A stretch of 64,000 nt of DNA from Effusibacillus dendaii (GTDB lineage Bacteria > Bacillota > Bacilli > Tumebacillales > Effusibacillaceae). The stretch is from NCBI RefSeq assembly GCF_015097055.1, contig NZ_AP023366.1:2879001-2943000 (forward strand), in the 5' to 3' direction. Positions within the stretch are counted from its first letter, which is position 1. The number at the start of each line of letters is the position of its first letter. The position numbers were made by a program, and so were the translations under genes. This document shows positions 46,305-54,848 of this stretch, piece by piece. Under the pieces are notes generated by a model. It worked only from the letters and a program-made list of their open reading frames with translations. It had not been told where the DNA came from and did not search any database.

Positions 46305-47282
46305 TCATTTTCGCCTGGATTGCAGTTCCCATCGCCGCAAATGGGGAGCCGGGTCGACCGCATAGCTCCTTGTTCCATTATCAAAATACATGCCATAGTG
46401 CAAATGGGGAGCAAATTTTCCCGATGTTCCCGGTTTCCCGTAACCGGAAGAGCCAACATAGCCGATCACTTGACCGGGCGTTACGATGCTTCGTGTCTGA
46501 ATCCCTTTGGCGTAAGCGGATAAATGCGCGTAGTAATGATACACATTGTTCAGATCACGAATGCCGATTCGCCACCCGCCAAATTTGTTCCATCCTTTCA
46601 TTTCGACATACCCGTAACTGGTAGCCACTACAGGAGTTCCGTAATCGGCGAATATGTCGGTGCCTTCGTGCATCCGGCGGCCACCCCAACCGCGTTTGTC
46701 GCCCCATGTGCTGCGGTAACTGTAATTGTACCGGTTGGGAATCGGGAACGCCTTTTGGCTTAAATCGGCCGTGGAAAATTGGTTGTAAATACGGGCGAAT
46801 GCGACCACCCGATCAACAACCATCGTATCTTCATACCGATTCCATAAAGAGATTTGAATGTCATCTTCTGTCAGTCCATTGGATCGCAAAAGATTGGCCA
46901 GTGAATAAATCACATCGGTTTGATTGGTTGGATCCGCGATTCCATCCTTGTTGCCATCCCGCCCGATGCCGTGAAAAACACGGATGGTACCCTCGTCCCG
47001 ATCCAATTGATTCGGGTTCATGGGGCCGCACCAATCCTGCGCGGGAATCTGCACGGCTGACTGCCCGGATGTCAGTTTCTTTTTGTTGTGAATGCTTGAT
47101 TCGTATTGATAGATGGCGGCAATATAGAACCATGGGATATTTGTTTGGGCAGCCACTTTACGAAATTCCTGAGCCGGGTCAGTCAGCTGCGGTACTTCCC
47201 CTGTTTCCGCCGCCTGAAGAGGCAATACGGTGAACCCTAACACACAGCACATGCAAAGGAATAAAAATCGAGCAGTCCTCAT
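46305..47282 (-). CDS. Secreted M23 peptidase with lysozyme-like N-terminal domain
   Basis: 325 residues. Signal peptide (FLFLCMCCVLGFTVLPLQAA) with cleavage near residue 27. Residues about 40-175 resemble a lytic-transglycosylase-like domain (WFYIAAIYQYESSIHNKK; GIGRDGNKDGIADPTNQTDV). Then a LytM/M23 metalloendopeptidase: MHEGTDIFADYGTPV (His, Asp) and APHLHYGMYFDNG (HxH). It would cut peptidoglycan peptides; similar two-domain proteins occur in Bacillales. ATG 47282 follows AAGGGGATG, preferred over upstream in-frame starts that would precede the signal peptide. Confidence 0.9.
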   Translation of the reverse strand: MRTARFLFLCMCCVLGFTVLPLQAAETGEVPQLTDPAQEFRKVAAQTNIPWFYIAAIYQYESSIHNKKKLTSGQSAVQIPAQDWCGPMNPNQLDRDEGTIRVFHGIGRDGNKDGIADPTNQTDVIYSLANLLRSNGLTEDDIQISLWNRYEDTMVVDRVVAFARIYNQFSTADLSQKAFPIPNRYNYSYRSTWGDKRGWGGRRMHEGTDIFADYGTPVVATSYGYVEMKGWNKFGGWRIGIRDLNNVYHYYAHLSAYAKGIQTRSIVTPGQVIGYVGSSGYGKPGTSGKFAPHLHYGMYFDNGTRSYAVDPAPHLRRWELQSRRK

Positions 47283-47402
47283 CCGGTACATCCCCTTACG
47301 CATAAGACTTGGTTTTCGCAATGACTGGAAACGAAAACAGGAGAATGATAGAATCAGGAATAGCGTCCATTTTAACCATACTTTAGGGAGTGTCATCAAA
47401 CG

Positions 47403-47663
47403 ATGGAATACAGTGCACAATCGAAACAATTGTTGGAAGAACTGCTGTCGCCTATCCCTTTCTTTGTCCGTCCGATGGCAAAGAAAATGATCGAAAAAAA
47501 AGTAAATGAGATTGCCGCCGAACGAGGACATAGTGAAATCGAACAGGATGATGTAATCTGCGGCTATATTTTAGCTGGCGAAAATAAAGACAAAGACAAA
47601 ATCAAACAATTTCTGGCCAGTAAAGGAATTGACGTAAGCCTTTACCAAGAACTGTTCGACTAG
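47403..47663 (+). CDS. PCP_red-domain-like small protein
   Basis: 86 residues. SPIPFFVRPMAKKMIEKKVN followed by EIAAERGHSEIEQDDV resembles the small PCP_red domain first described in light-independent protochlorophyllide reductase but common as a stand-alone protein in Firmicutes. No photosynthetic link implied. Mostly helical and charged. ATG 47403 has AGGGAGTG upstream. Divergent from the M23 gene. Confidence 0.65.
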   Translation: MEYSAQSKQLLEELLSPIPFFVRPMAKKMIEKKVNEIAAERGHSEIEQDDVICGYILAGENKDKDKIKQFLASKGIDVSLYQELFD

Positions 47664-47675
47664 AATACATTCTCG

Positions 47676-48278
47676 TTAACGAGAGTCGCTTGTCCACCAC
47701 AAGCCGCCTTCGCCGATCGCATTGATCTGTACAAATCGGGTGTCGGTGCCCGGACGGACAATGATAAAACCGCGGGACTGTTTTACATCCACCTTGACTT
47801 TCGTTGTGTCCCGAAAATACGCTTCGATTCCGGTGATGTAAGGATTGTATACCATGCCAAACAGTACGCCGTTATCAGGGTCCCAACGGTTTCCCGCGAT
47901 GATCGTATTATAGGACACCAAGTTTGTCTTAGGGTCGCCAGAAACAATAGGGAGCCGTTCCAAAATGCGGACCGATCCTCCTTGTTTGGTGACGACAGCC
48001 AATCCGTCATTGTTTGGCATGCTGAACAACACATAGGATACTTTTTTCGTGTGCGCGGTCTGTGTGATTTTAAGAGGTCTTTCATCCAATGTTTTAATTT
48101 TAATGTCGTTTCGCAACTGCTGTTCGACTGCTGGAATATCCGAATCGCTGATGGGTCCTTGTTCACCTACCGCCTGTATATTGAGGCCTTTTGCTTTTGG
48201 TGCCGTTTGATTGGGAGTGCCGCAGCCTGTCAACATAACCATCGCGAGTCCGATTAATAATGATGGAACGTAACGCAA
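47676..48278 (-). CDS. Putative lipoprotein
   Basis: 200 residues. A lipoprotein signal peptide ends in MLTGC (lipobox, Cys near residue 19). The mature part has no recognised domain; it contains ISDSDIPAVEQQLRNDIKIK and a beta-rich C-terminus. TTG 48278 is supported by GGGGGG upstream, which is also the 3' arm of a strong hairpin (48283-48330). Follows the aminotransferase gene on the same strand. Confidence 0.8.
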   Translation of the reverse strand: MRYVPSLLIGLAMVMLTGCGTPNQTAPKAKGLNIQAVGEQGPISDSDIPAVEQQLRNDIKIKTLDERPLKITQTAHTKKVSYVLFSMPNNDGLAVVTKQGGSVRILERLPIVSGDPKTNLVSYNTIIAGNRWDPDNGVLFGMVYNPYITGIEAYFRDTTKVKVDVKQSRGFIIVRPGTDTRFVQINAIGEGGLWWTSDSR

Positions 48279-48282
48279 AATA

Positions 48283-48330
48283 AGCCCCCCTAGGAGTTTC
48301 TTACCAGTTAGAATCTCCGAAAGGGGGGCT
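48283..48330 (-). terminator. Hairpin after the aminotransferase gene, covering the next SD
   Basis: On the - strand AGCCCCCC pairs with GGGGGGCT (48323-48330 and 48283-48290), with an inner GGAG/CTCC stem, followed by TTATTTT. It looks like a terminator for the aminotransferase, but its 3' arm is the Shine-Dalgarno of the lipoprotein gene. Confidence 0.7.
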
Positions 48331-48336
48331 GCTGAT

Positions 48337-49515
48337 TCAGTTTTTTTTCAGGATACCGCTTTTTTCAATACGGGCAACCACTTCTTGCAGTTTTTCCTCC
48401 GGCTGTACTAGCGCGATTCGTACATATCCTTCACCCTGTTCGCCAAATCCCACACCCGGTACGACTGCCACGCCTGTTTGGGCAAGCAGTTCCTTTGTGA
48501 ATTTACGAGATGTCATTGGAATGGGGATTTTTGCCCATACAAACATAGTGGCTTGCGGTTTTGGAATGTCCCAGCCGATTCGTTTCAGTCCGTCCAGCAA
48601 TACGTCACGTCTTTTGCGATACGTTTCGGACATATGCGCTGTATGCGACGGGTCGCCGGTCAAGGCAGCCGCTCCCGCTTTTTGAACAGCGGTAAATACG
48701 CCGTAATCGATGTTTGATTTTACAACTGCCAGTGCTTGTAATGCTTCCCGATTTCCTGCTGCATATCCGATTCGGCAGCCTGCCATGTTAAAGCTTTTGG
48801 AAAGGGAGTGGAATTCCACCGCCACATCTTTCGCTCCGTCAATCTGCAGAATGCTGATCGGTTTGAATCCGTCAAACGCCAGTTCCGAATACGCAATATC
48901 GCTCACAATCAAAATGTCATACAGTTTAGCGAAAGAGACCGCCTGTTCGTAAAAAGACCGTTCGGCCACAGCGGTGACCGGATTGTTCGGATAGTTCAAA
49001 ATCATATATTTGGCCCGCTGAGCCACTTCTGGTGGAATTTTTGAAAAGTCCGGAAGAAAATCATTCGTTTCCAAAAGCGGCATCAGATAGGGACGTCCAT
49101 CAGCCAAGTGAATGCTGACTTCGTAGATCGGATAGCCTGGGTCAGGGACCAGTACATAGTCGCCCGGGTCGACCAGAGTAAGCGACAGATGGGACAGTCC
49201 GTCTTGCGAACCCATTAAAGCCATACATTCGGTGGAGGGGTCTAACTCGACGTCAAATCGTTTTTTATACCAGTCGGCTACCGCCTGACGAAAGAACGGG
49301 CTTCCTTCTGAAGTGGGGTACCCATAAACAGAAGGATCACAAACCGCTTCCGTTAACGCTTCGATTACATGCGGCGGCGGCGGCAAATCGGGGGACCCGA
49401 TCCCCAAATCAATCACTTCCGTTCCGTTTGCACGCAATTGTTGTTTTAACTGATTCAACTCAAAAAACATGGCGGAACTAAATCGTTCCAGCCGTCGAGA
49501 AACCTGCATATTCAT
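48337..49515 (-). CDS. PLP-dependent aminotransferase, class I/II
   Basis: 392 residues, fold type I. Visible: IDLGIGSPDLPPPPHVIEAL near 37, YGYPTSEGSPFFRQAVADWY near 70, NYPNNPVTAVA near 172, VSDIAYSELAFDG near 205, and the PLP-Lys region HSLSKSFNMAGCRIGYAAG near 235; the substrate Arg is in EGYVRIAL near 370. Closest in pattern to the LL-diaminopimelate/alanine aminotransferase-like (PatA/DapL-related) group. The specific substrate is uncertain. Confidence 0.9.
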   Translation of the reverse strand: MNMQVSRRLERFSSAMFFELNQLKQQLRANGTEVIDLGIGSPDLPPPPHVIEALTEAVCDPSVYGYPTSEGSPFFRQAVADWYKKRFDVELDPSTECMALMGSQDGLSHLSLTLVDPGDYVLVPDPGYPIYEVSIHLADGRPYLMPLLETNDFLPDFSKIPPEVAQRAKYMILNYPNNPVTAVAERSFYEQAVSFAKLYDILIVSDIAYSELAFDGFKPISILQIDGAKDVAVEFHSLSKSFNMAGCRIGYAAGNREALQALAVVKSNIDYGVFTAVQKAGAAALTGDPSHTAHMSETYRKRRDVLLDGLKRIGWDIPKPQATMFVWAKIPIPMTSRKFTKELLAQTGVAVVPGVGFGEQGEGYVRIALVQPEEKLQEVVARIEKSGILKKN

Positions 49516-49543
49516 TTTTACCCCCGCTCATTTCGTAAGAAGC

Positions 49544-50263
49544 TTACGACCACATCGATTTGAGCTGACCGTATTTGCTCATGATTTTTTCGAATAGTTC
49601 AGGATCGTCTTTCTTCAACCGATTGCGTGCTTTTTCCCATGCAATCGCTTCCGGTCCATAAATATCTTTCGCCAGATCCCATAATTCCGTGTCACACTCA
49701 CGAACCTGTTCCCACATTAAATTGACCACTTCAAATGTATCCGGTTGTGCGCCTGGTTCCCAGATTCGCTGTGGAAAAATCGCTTCCATCAGCGTCAGGA
49801 AGTTGAACTGGAGAATGTAATGCAATTCGACGCTTACGGGTGCTACAGAACGTGCCGTTTGCAGGCGCATGCGTTCTGTCGGGTCGTTCGTTTCCGGATC
49901 GATGCCGTGTACCAGCATTTTGTAGGTGTCCAAATGGCGTTGACCAATTTCCTGAAGTTCAGGCGCATCAATGGGCGGTATAAAGTAATGGGCTTCGTTC
50001 GCCCGCAGACCGCCGCATGCCCTCACTTCCGCAGTCGTATAGGTAATCAGATGGTCATACACCACTTTCGTTGTCCGGAATTCAAATTTGACATGCTCGC
50101 CGCGAAATACGGACGTATGCCCCATTTTTAGCATATTCAAAGGCCTTTTCACGTTCTCCTCATCCATTTTACCCAAAAAAACGGCCGCATTCTTGGCGAG
50201 AGAAAGGCGATCCGGGTCGGTATAGCGCAAAATTTTTACTTGCGGTTTTCTCCGTTTATCCAT
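49544..50263 (-). CDS. thyX: Putative flavin-dependent thymidylate synthase, divergent
   Basis: 239 residues, no signal or membrane segment. Layout and helical blocks (NMLKMGHTSVFRGEHVKFEF, then VVYDHLITYTTAEVRACGG, RANEAHYF, QFNFLTLMEAIFPQRI) resemble ThyX. The canonical RHRxxSxxxxSxR signature is not conserved: the equivalent stretch reads LITYTTAEVRACGGLRANE. It would make dTMP from dUMP using methylene-THF and FAD if active. ATG 50263 follows GGAGGT. Named with reservation. Confidence 0.6.
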   Translation of the reverse strand: MDKRRKPQVKILRYTDPDRLSLAKNAAVFLGKMDEENVKRPLNMLKMGHTSVFRGEHVKFEFRTTKVVYDHLITYTTAEVRACGGLRANEAHYFIPPIDAPELQEIGQRHLDTYKMLVHGIDPETNDPTERMRLQTARSVAPVSVELHYILQFNFLTLMEAIFPQRIWEPGAQPDTFEVVNLMWEQVRECDTELWDLAKDIYGPEAIAWEKARNRLKKDDPELFEKIMSKYGQLKSMWS

Positions 50264-50401
50264 CGTTGTACCTCCAGTTAAAGATGCTCTACCTAAAATT
50301 CGATACCGCTCGACAGATTCCTTTCTCATTTCCGAATGGAAACATAAGGTCTTTTCTATTTGTCCAACATGTGAAATACTACTCGCAGGGAGGCGAGTCA
50401 T

Positions 50402-51091
50402 GTGGTACTGGTTTTTTTGGCAAGTTTATTAAAAATTATTATCATAAATTTGGTGCTTAGCGGAGATAACGCCATTGTGATCGCGCTCGCATGCCGAAAC
50501 CTGCAGGAGGACCAGCGGAAGAAAGCGGTTTGGTATGGGACGCTAGGGGCGGTCATATTACGTATATTGTTGACATTTGTAGTTGTGGAGATTTTGAAAA
50601 TCCCGTTCCTGATGGTGATCGGGGGAGCGCTCTTAATCTGGATTGCGTTTAAACTGCTTCTCAGTAAAGAGGAAGAGCAGGAAGTCAAGGCGAGGGATAA
50701 TTTATGGGGAGCCGTGCGTACCGTTATCATGGCCGACCTGATTATGAGTTTGGACAATGTGTTGGCAGTAGCGGCAGCTGCAGAAGGCAGCGTTTTGCTG
50801 CTGGCGATCGGGATTGCGATCAGTATTCCGCTGATCGTATGGGGAAGTACGCTGATTTTGAAAATGATGGACCGTTTCCCCTTTATTCTTTATATTGGCG
50901 CAGGAATTCTTGCCTACACGGCGGGGCAAATGATTCTGGATGATCATTGGGTGTATCGTGCGGTGAAGGAAATACCGGGTATTCATTATATACTGCCTGC
51001 CGTAACTGCCGTTTTGGTTCTGCTACTGGCCTATGCGCTGAATAAGCGGCAGGTGGACGGTGTGAAACAAAAGCAAGCGGAGAATATCTAA
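50402..51091 (+). CDS. TerC/YjbE-family integral membrane protein
   Basis: 229 residues, seven predicted helices. Family motifs: NLVLSGDNAIVIALACR near residue 16 and ADLIMSLDNVLAVAAAAEG near 110, each with the SxDN pattern thought to coordinate metal. Bacillus relatives (YjbE, YkoY) help Mn efflux and metalation of exported enzymes, some under a Mn riboswitch; none is evident here. GTG 50402 follows GGGAGG. Confidence 0.92.
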   Translation: MVLVFLASLLKIIIINLVLSGDNAIVIALACRNLQEDQRKKAVWYGTLGAVILRILLTFVVVEILKIPFLMVIGGALLIWIAFKLLLSKEEEQEVKARDNLWGAVRTVIMADLIMSLDNVLAVAAAAEGSVLLLAIGIAISIPLIVWGSTLILKMMDRFPFILYIGAGILAYTAGQMILDDHWVYRAVKEIPGIHYILPAVTAVLVLLLAYALNKRQVDGVKQKQAENI

Positions 51092-51115
51092 AAGTCGGAA
51101 GAGGGGTTTCTTGGG

Positions 51116-51880
51116 ATGTCAGAAATTGTATATGAAACAAGCAATCAGGTTGCCGTCATTCGTATAAATCGTCCGGAAGCCAGCAATGCAGTCAACTCGC
51201 AAGTAATGGCGGAATTGCCGGAAGCGCTTGAACGTGCGGCGAATGACGCCAGTGTGCGTGCCGTTTTGATTACCGGCACCGGAGATCGTTCGTTTGTAGC
51301 GGGCGGAGATTTGAAGGAATTTCATGATACCCTGCACAGCGCCGAAGATGTCTACAAAAAATGGTCGGTCATGCGGCAGATTTTATACCGGATCGCCACA
51401 TTCAACAAACCCGTGGTTGCTGGATTAAACGGAGCGGTTCGCGGTGGTGGCGCGGAATTGGCGATGGCCTGCCATTTTCGGGTGGCATCCTCGAAAGCTT
51501 CAATTGGGTTTGTGCAGGTTAAATTGGGAATCTCACCCGGTTGGGGCGGGGCCGCGTTACTTGCGAGAACAGTCGGCATGCAGCGGGCGCGCTGGTTATT
51601 GCTGAGCGGTCAAGTACTTGAGGCGGCGGAGGCAGAAGGATTGGGACTTGTGGATCGGGTGGTTTCGTCTCTCACATTTATGCCGGATGCGTTGCAGTTT
51701 GCCGGCGAGTTGGCCGCCAATCCACCTGATGCCGTACAGGGGATTTTGGAAATGATGCGTACCGCTGAAAAATTGGACTTGGCTGCCTCAATGGAACTGG
51801 AAAGCCGATTGTGTGCGTCTCTCTGGAATTCGGAGCCTCATCAGGCGGCGATCGACAGATTTTTGAAAAAGAGGAAATAA
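51116..51880 (+). CDS. Enoyl-CoA hydratase/isomerase family protein
   Basis: 254-residue crotonase-fold protein. ITGTGDRSFVAGGDLKEF near residue 55 and the oxyanion stretch NGAVRGGGAELAMACHFRVA near 105 are typical, as is LGISPGWGGAALLARTVG near 140. The catalytic Glu pair of true enoyl-CoA hydratases is not clearly present: the second position reads PGWGGA. A different crotonase activity is therefore possible. ATG 51116 follows GGAAGAGGGG. Confidence 0.88.
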   Translation: MSEIVYETSNQVAVIRINRPEASNAVNSQVMAELPEALERAANDASVRAVLITGTGDRSFVAGGDLKEFHDTLHSAEDVYKKWSVMRQILYRIATFNKPVVAGLNGAVRGGGAELAMACHFRVASSKASIGFVQVKLGISPGWGGAALLARTVGMQRARWLLLSGQVLEAAEAEGLGLVDRVVSSLTFMPDALQFAGELAANPPDAVQGILEMMRTAEKLDLAASMELESRLCASLWNSEPHQAAIDRFLKKRK

Positions 51881-51904
51881 CATTCCATACAGGGAGGGAT
51901 TGGG

Positions 51905-52312
51905 ATGGAAACCATGGGACGGCATGTGATCGCGGAGCTTTGGGGATGCGATCCGAAAAAGCTGAATAACATCAAGTTGGTGGAACAGATCATGGTGGAG
52001 GCAGCACTGGAAGCAGGAGCAGAAGTGCGGGAAGTGACTTTTCATAAATTTTCACCGCTTGGAGTCAGCGGTGTAGTGATCATTTCGGAGTCCCATTTGA
52101 CGATTCACAGTTTTCCGGAACACGGATATGCCAGTGTAGATGTGTATACTTGCGGTGACCGGATTGATCCCAAAGTGGCATGCGACGTCATTACTGACGC
52201 TTTGGGCTGTCACAGACGAGAGTGGATCCAGATTGAACGCGGGGAAGGTTTTACGGGCGCTTTTCAAGAACATGTTGAAATTCTGCCCGCCGTTGTCCAC
52301 TCAAATGACTAG
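51905..52312 (+). CDS. speD: S-adenosylmethionine decarboxylase proenzyme
   Basis: Provides decarboxylated AdoMet for spermidine synthesis. 135 residues, class 1B bacterial type. [20 protein letters not shown] contains the Glu-Ser self-cleavage site producing the pyruvoyl group, with the nearby catalytic His; DVYTCGD follows with the conserved Cys. ATG 51905 follows GGGAGGG. No speE in the window. Confidence 0.95.
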   Translation: METMGRHVIAELWGCDPKKLNNIKLVEQIMVEAALEAGAEVREVTFHKFSPLGVSGVVIISESHLTIHSFPEHGYASVDVYTCGDRIDPKVACDVITDALGCHRREWIQIERGEGFTGAFQEHVEILPAVVHSND

Positions 52313-52333
52313 ATTTTTGGCTTGTTTCTCCTC

Positions 52334-52362
52334 TTGCAGTCTTGTGGAAAGCCGGGTATAAT
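52334..52362 (+). promoter_or_regulatory. tRNA cluster promoter
   Basis: TTGCAG (52334-52339), 17-bp spacer, TATAAT (52357-52362), about 75 bp before the first tRNA. Near-consensus vegetative promoter. Confidence 0.75.
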
Positions 52363-52437
52363 AAAGCTTGTTTTCGTGGTGTCGCACCAATGGAATCGCA
52401 ATGGCAGCGACTATAAAAGCGAATGTGTAAGGAATAT

Positions 52438-52513
52438 GGGGCGTTAGCGCAGTTGGTAGCGCGTCACACTGGCAGTGTGAAGGTCAGGGGTTCGAATCCC
52501 CTACGCTCCACCA
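52438..52513 (+). tRNA. tRNA-Ala (GGC)
   Basis: Cloverleaf with acceptor GGGGCGT/ACGCTCC (one G-T), anticodon loop CTGGCAG giving GGC, T-loop GTTCGAATC, encoded CCA at 52511-52513. Confidence 0.96.
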
Positions 52514-52556
52514 CACAGGCCCGTCCGGTATATCCGTTACGGGCTATCCTTAATAA

Positions 52557-52631
<75 letters not shown>

Positions 52632-52671
52632 AGTAAAAACGCAACGTAGGCATTTGAACGTCCTGTTCTTC

Positions 52672-52758
52672 GCCGGAGTGGTGGAATGGCAGACACAAGG
52701 GACTTAAAATCCCTCGGGTGTATAACCCGTACCGGTTCGAGTCCGGTCTCCGGCACCA
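52672..52758 (+). tRNA. tRNA-Leu (TAA)
   Basis: Acceptor GCCGGAG/CTCCGGC, anticodon loop CTTAAAA giving TAA, long variable arm, T-loop GTTCGAGTC, encoded CCA at 52756-52758. A short TTGCAG/CTGCAA hairpin at 52775-52795 may end the transcript. Confidence 0.96.
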
Positions 52759-52930
52759 ACTAGACCATGCGATTTTGCAGTCGTATTGGCTGCAACCCTT
52801 CTTTATTGAAGTAAAGAGTATGGATATTTAAGTTGTATTAACGAGCTAAAACGAATATTTTTTAGACGAGCACCGGCATCAGGAATAGTATATCGATGCA
52901 ACTGCTTTTGCACCACAATCACGTTAAATT

Positions 52931-52956
52931 GAAAGCCCCCGGACTGTTCCGAGGGC
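52931..52956 (-). terminator. Terminator after hsp20
   Basis: On the - strand GCCCTCGGA / TCCGGGGGC with one U-G pair, loop ACAG, followed by TTTC. Stem pairs fully only in the - strand RNA. Confidence 0.7.
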
Positions 52957-52979
52957 ATAGATAAACATAAAACGGCCAT

Positions 52980-53393
52980 TCAGTGAAAGTCGACGTCGAT
53001 TCGTTTCCCAATTTCTTTCTGTGCTTTTGGCAATCTGACTTCTAAGATGCCATTCTTATAGGATGCTTTGCTTCCTGTCTCTTCGACATTGCTTGGCAAT
53101 GCAATTGTGCGGGAAAATTTACCATAATATCTTTCCGTTCGATGAACGTTCTCCCCTTTTTCTTCACTACTCCGTTCGATTTTGCCGCTTAAGTGAAGAT
53201 GGTTGTCATGTACGGTGATATTCACATCTTCCTTCTTCTGAAGTCCTGGGATTTCGGCTGTTACAACTACTTCAGTCGGATTTTCTCTTACATCAACACG
53301 AACTCTTGCCATATTCGCAAAACGAGTATCAAACCAATTTTCATCAAACAGCCCTCTGATCATGTTGAATGGGTCATAAGGTACTATTGGCAT
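52980..53393 (-). CDS. Hsp20/alpha-crystallin small heat-shock protein
   Basis: 137 residues. Alpha-crystallin domain from about residue 30: VRVDVRENPTEVVVTAEIPG at its start, AEIPGLQKKEDVNITVHDNH, YYGKFSRTIALPSNV, and the conserved YKNGILEVRLPKA near the C-terminus. An ATP-independent holdase chaperone. ATG 53393 is chosen because AGGAGG is 9 bp upstream; the earlier TTG overlaps that site. No CIRCE repeat is seen upstream. Confidence 0.93.
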   Translation of the reverse strand: MPIVPYDPFNMIRGLFDENWFDTRFANMARVRVDVRENPTEVVVTAEIPGLQKKEDVNITVHDNHLHLSGKIERSSEEKGENVHRTERYYGKFSRTIALPSNVEETGSKASYKNGILEVRLPKAQKEIGKRIDVDFH

Positions 53394-53848
53394 CAAATCA
53401 AACCTCCTCAAATTGTCTGTTTTTATAATCCCATTAAGAAAACAAATTATGTGTATTACCCATATAGCCCAACATTTTTATGCTTAGTCTAGAAATCGAA
53501 TTACGACATAAGGGCTTTTCCACAATTTTGCAAGGTTCACCAGTAGACTTTTTTGTTTACAACGGAATTAAATTTCGGTAGATAAAGATAATACCAGCAA
53601 CTTGCTGAATGGAAAGAAACTAGGAGGCAGGGTGAAAGTCTCTTAGTTTTTCTTTTGTACACAAAGCGGGAACATATAAACCTTTCCGGTTCGCCAAACA
53701 CAATTCTTGCACTTATCTGGCAGAATTTTGGGATGTCGGCAAACGATTGCGCCTTAATTCCATCCATGTCTTTCGTCGATTTCTGTAGAACCAAGGACAT
53801 TCCTTTTACCATAAGGTATAAAAAACCGATATTATTAGGGGGATAAGT
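53394..53848. other. Intergenic stretch, no gene seen
   Basis: AT-rich, about 450 bp between hsp20 and the deacetylase. A 167-codon - strand frame (53537-54040) overlaps the deacetylase and has no recognisable protein pattern. GGAGGCAGGG near 53622 is not followed by a plausible gene. Possibly a decayed gene; nothing identifiable. Confidence 0.4.
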
Positions 53849-54448
53849 GTGTTCTACCCATCTTTCTTTTATCCGCGGACAGTGCCAACGGTTTATCCAG
53901 TACCTACTTACACGTTCTATCCGACACCCATACAATACACCGGCATTCATGAAGTCCAACGGGAGGACTGGATGAGACAGGTAGCACCTTTCAAACATGG
54001 ACCCGAACGAATCGAAGAACGACATCCACATGTTAAACATATAGATTGGGCTTCCATGTTTCCAACTGAAGTGATTTTACATGGTCCTCCTCGTAAGGAA
54101 GTAGCCCTGACTTTTGACGATGGACCGGATGATGTCTGGACGCCTCGAATTCTGGATGTCTTGGCCCAACATGATGTAATTCGTGAAATCATGGCACTTG
54201 ATTATAAGATTATTTTTTGGAACGTTGATAGTCTGGATTGGGCAGGTCTCACTGCTCCACAAGTAGCAGCCAATATATTGGCCCACGCTGGGCCCGGATC
54301 AATCGTGTTGCTGCACAGTGCCGGTGGTCGTGGGGAAAGCCTGGAGGACACAGTTGAGGCATTGCCTTATGTCATTCGTACTCTTCGTGAAGAAGGGTAT
54401 AAGTTAGTCACTGTTTCAGATTTGCTAAACATACCGGCTTATAAATGA
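53849..54448 (+). pseudogene. Polysaccharide deacetylase with in-frame core deletion
   Basis: 199 residues. A Tyr/Pro-rich N-terminus (FYPSFFYPRTVPTVYPVP) precedes a NodB domain starting VALTFDDGPDDVWTPRILDV, but the frame jumps from LAQHDV straight to IREIMALDYKIIFWNVDSLD near 54178. About 80 residues normally lie there, including the metal-binding HxxxH motif and the RPP motif. The C-terminal part (HAGPGSIVLLHSAGG) is intact. The frame is preserved, so a product could be made, but deacetylase activity should be lost. GTG 53849 follows TAGGGGG. Confidence 0.8.
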
Positions 54449-54607
54449 AATGGTAATATGGGCGTGGATGCAAGGTTCAACAGTACAAGGAGATTAAGAG
54501 ATACGCCTACTCCCATATTGGAGAAAACGAACCATAATAGGTTTTGTTATTTGATCCTTGATATCCATTACAAAAAAGATTAATATAATATTGACAAAAA
54601 AATAAAT

Positions 54608-54765
54608 ATTTTGGTGCCACGAGAGTGGAGAATAGGGAAGTAAATCACACGATGTGTCCATCGCTGTATAAAGTGAGTGCATTTACATTAAAGCCACTGG
54701 TTTTACCGGGAAGGCGTAACATGCATGATGAACTTTGAGTCAGAAGACCTGCCAAAATGTGGTCC
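54608..54765 (+). promoter_or_regulatory. Cobalamin (B12) riboswitch
   Basis: Conserved elements in order: TTTTGGTGCC, GAATAGGGAAGT, a CCACTGG..CCGGGAAGG block near 54696-54715, GATGA at 54728-54732, and AGTCAGAAGACCTGCC near 54739-54754 (B12 box, consensus AGUCAGGAGACCUGCC). Lies upstream of bluB, a cobalamin lower-ligand gene. Confidence 0.85.
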
Positions 54766-54785
54766 ATACGAGAAATGACACGTTC

Positions 54786-54820
54786 TCAGTCTTATTAAGG
54801 CTGAGGATTTTTTATTTTTA
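54786..54820 (+). terminator. Riboswitch expression-platform terminator
   Basis: CTCAGTCTT / AAGGCTGAG (54786-54794 and 54798-54806), tight loop, followed by GATTTTTTATTTTT. Directly between the B12 aptamer and bluB, so AdoCbl binding would be expected to stop transcription. Confidence 0.8.
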
Positions 54821-54848
54821 TGGAGTGCTACCAATCGAAGGAGGGCGA

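Noticed and set aside
53537-54040. 167-codon - strand frame
   Set aside because: Overlaps the deacetylase start antisense and its translation resembles no protein.
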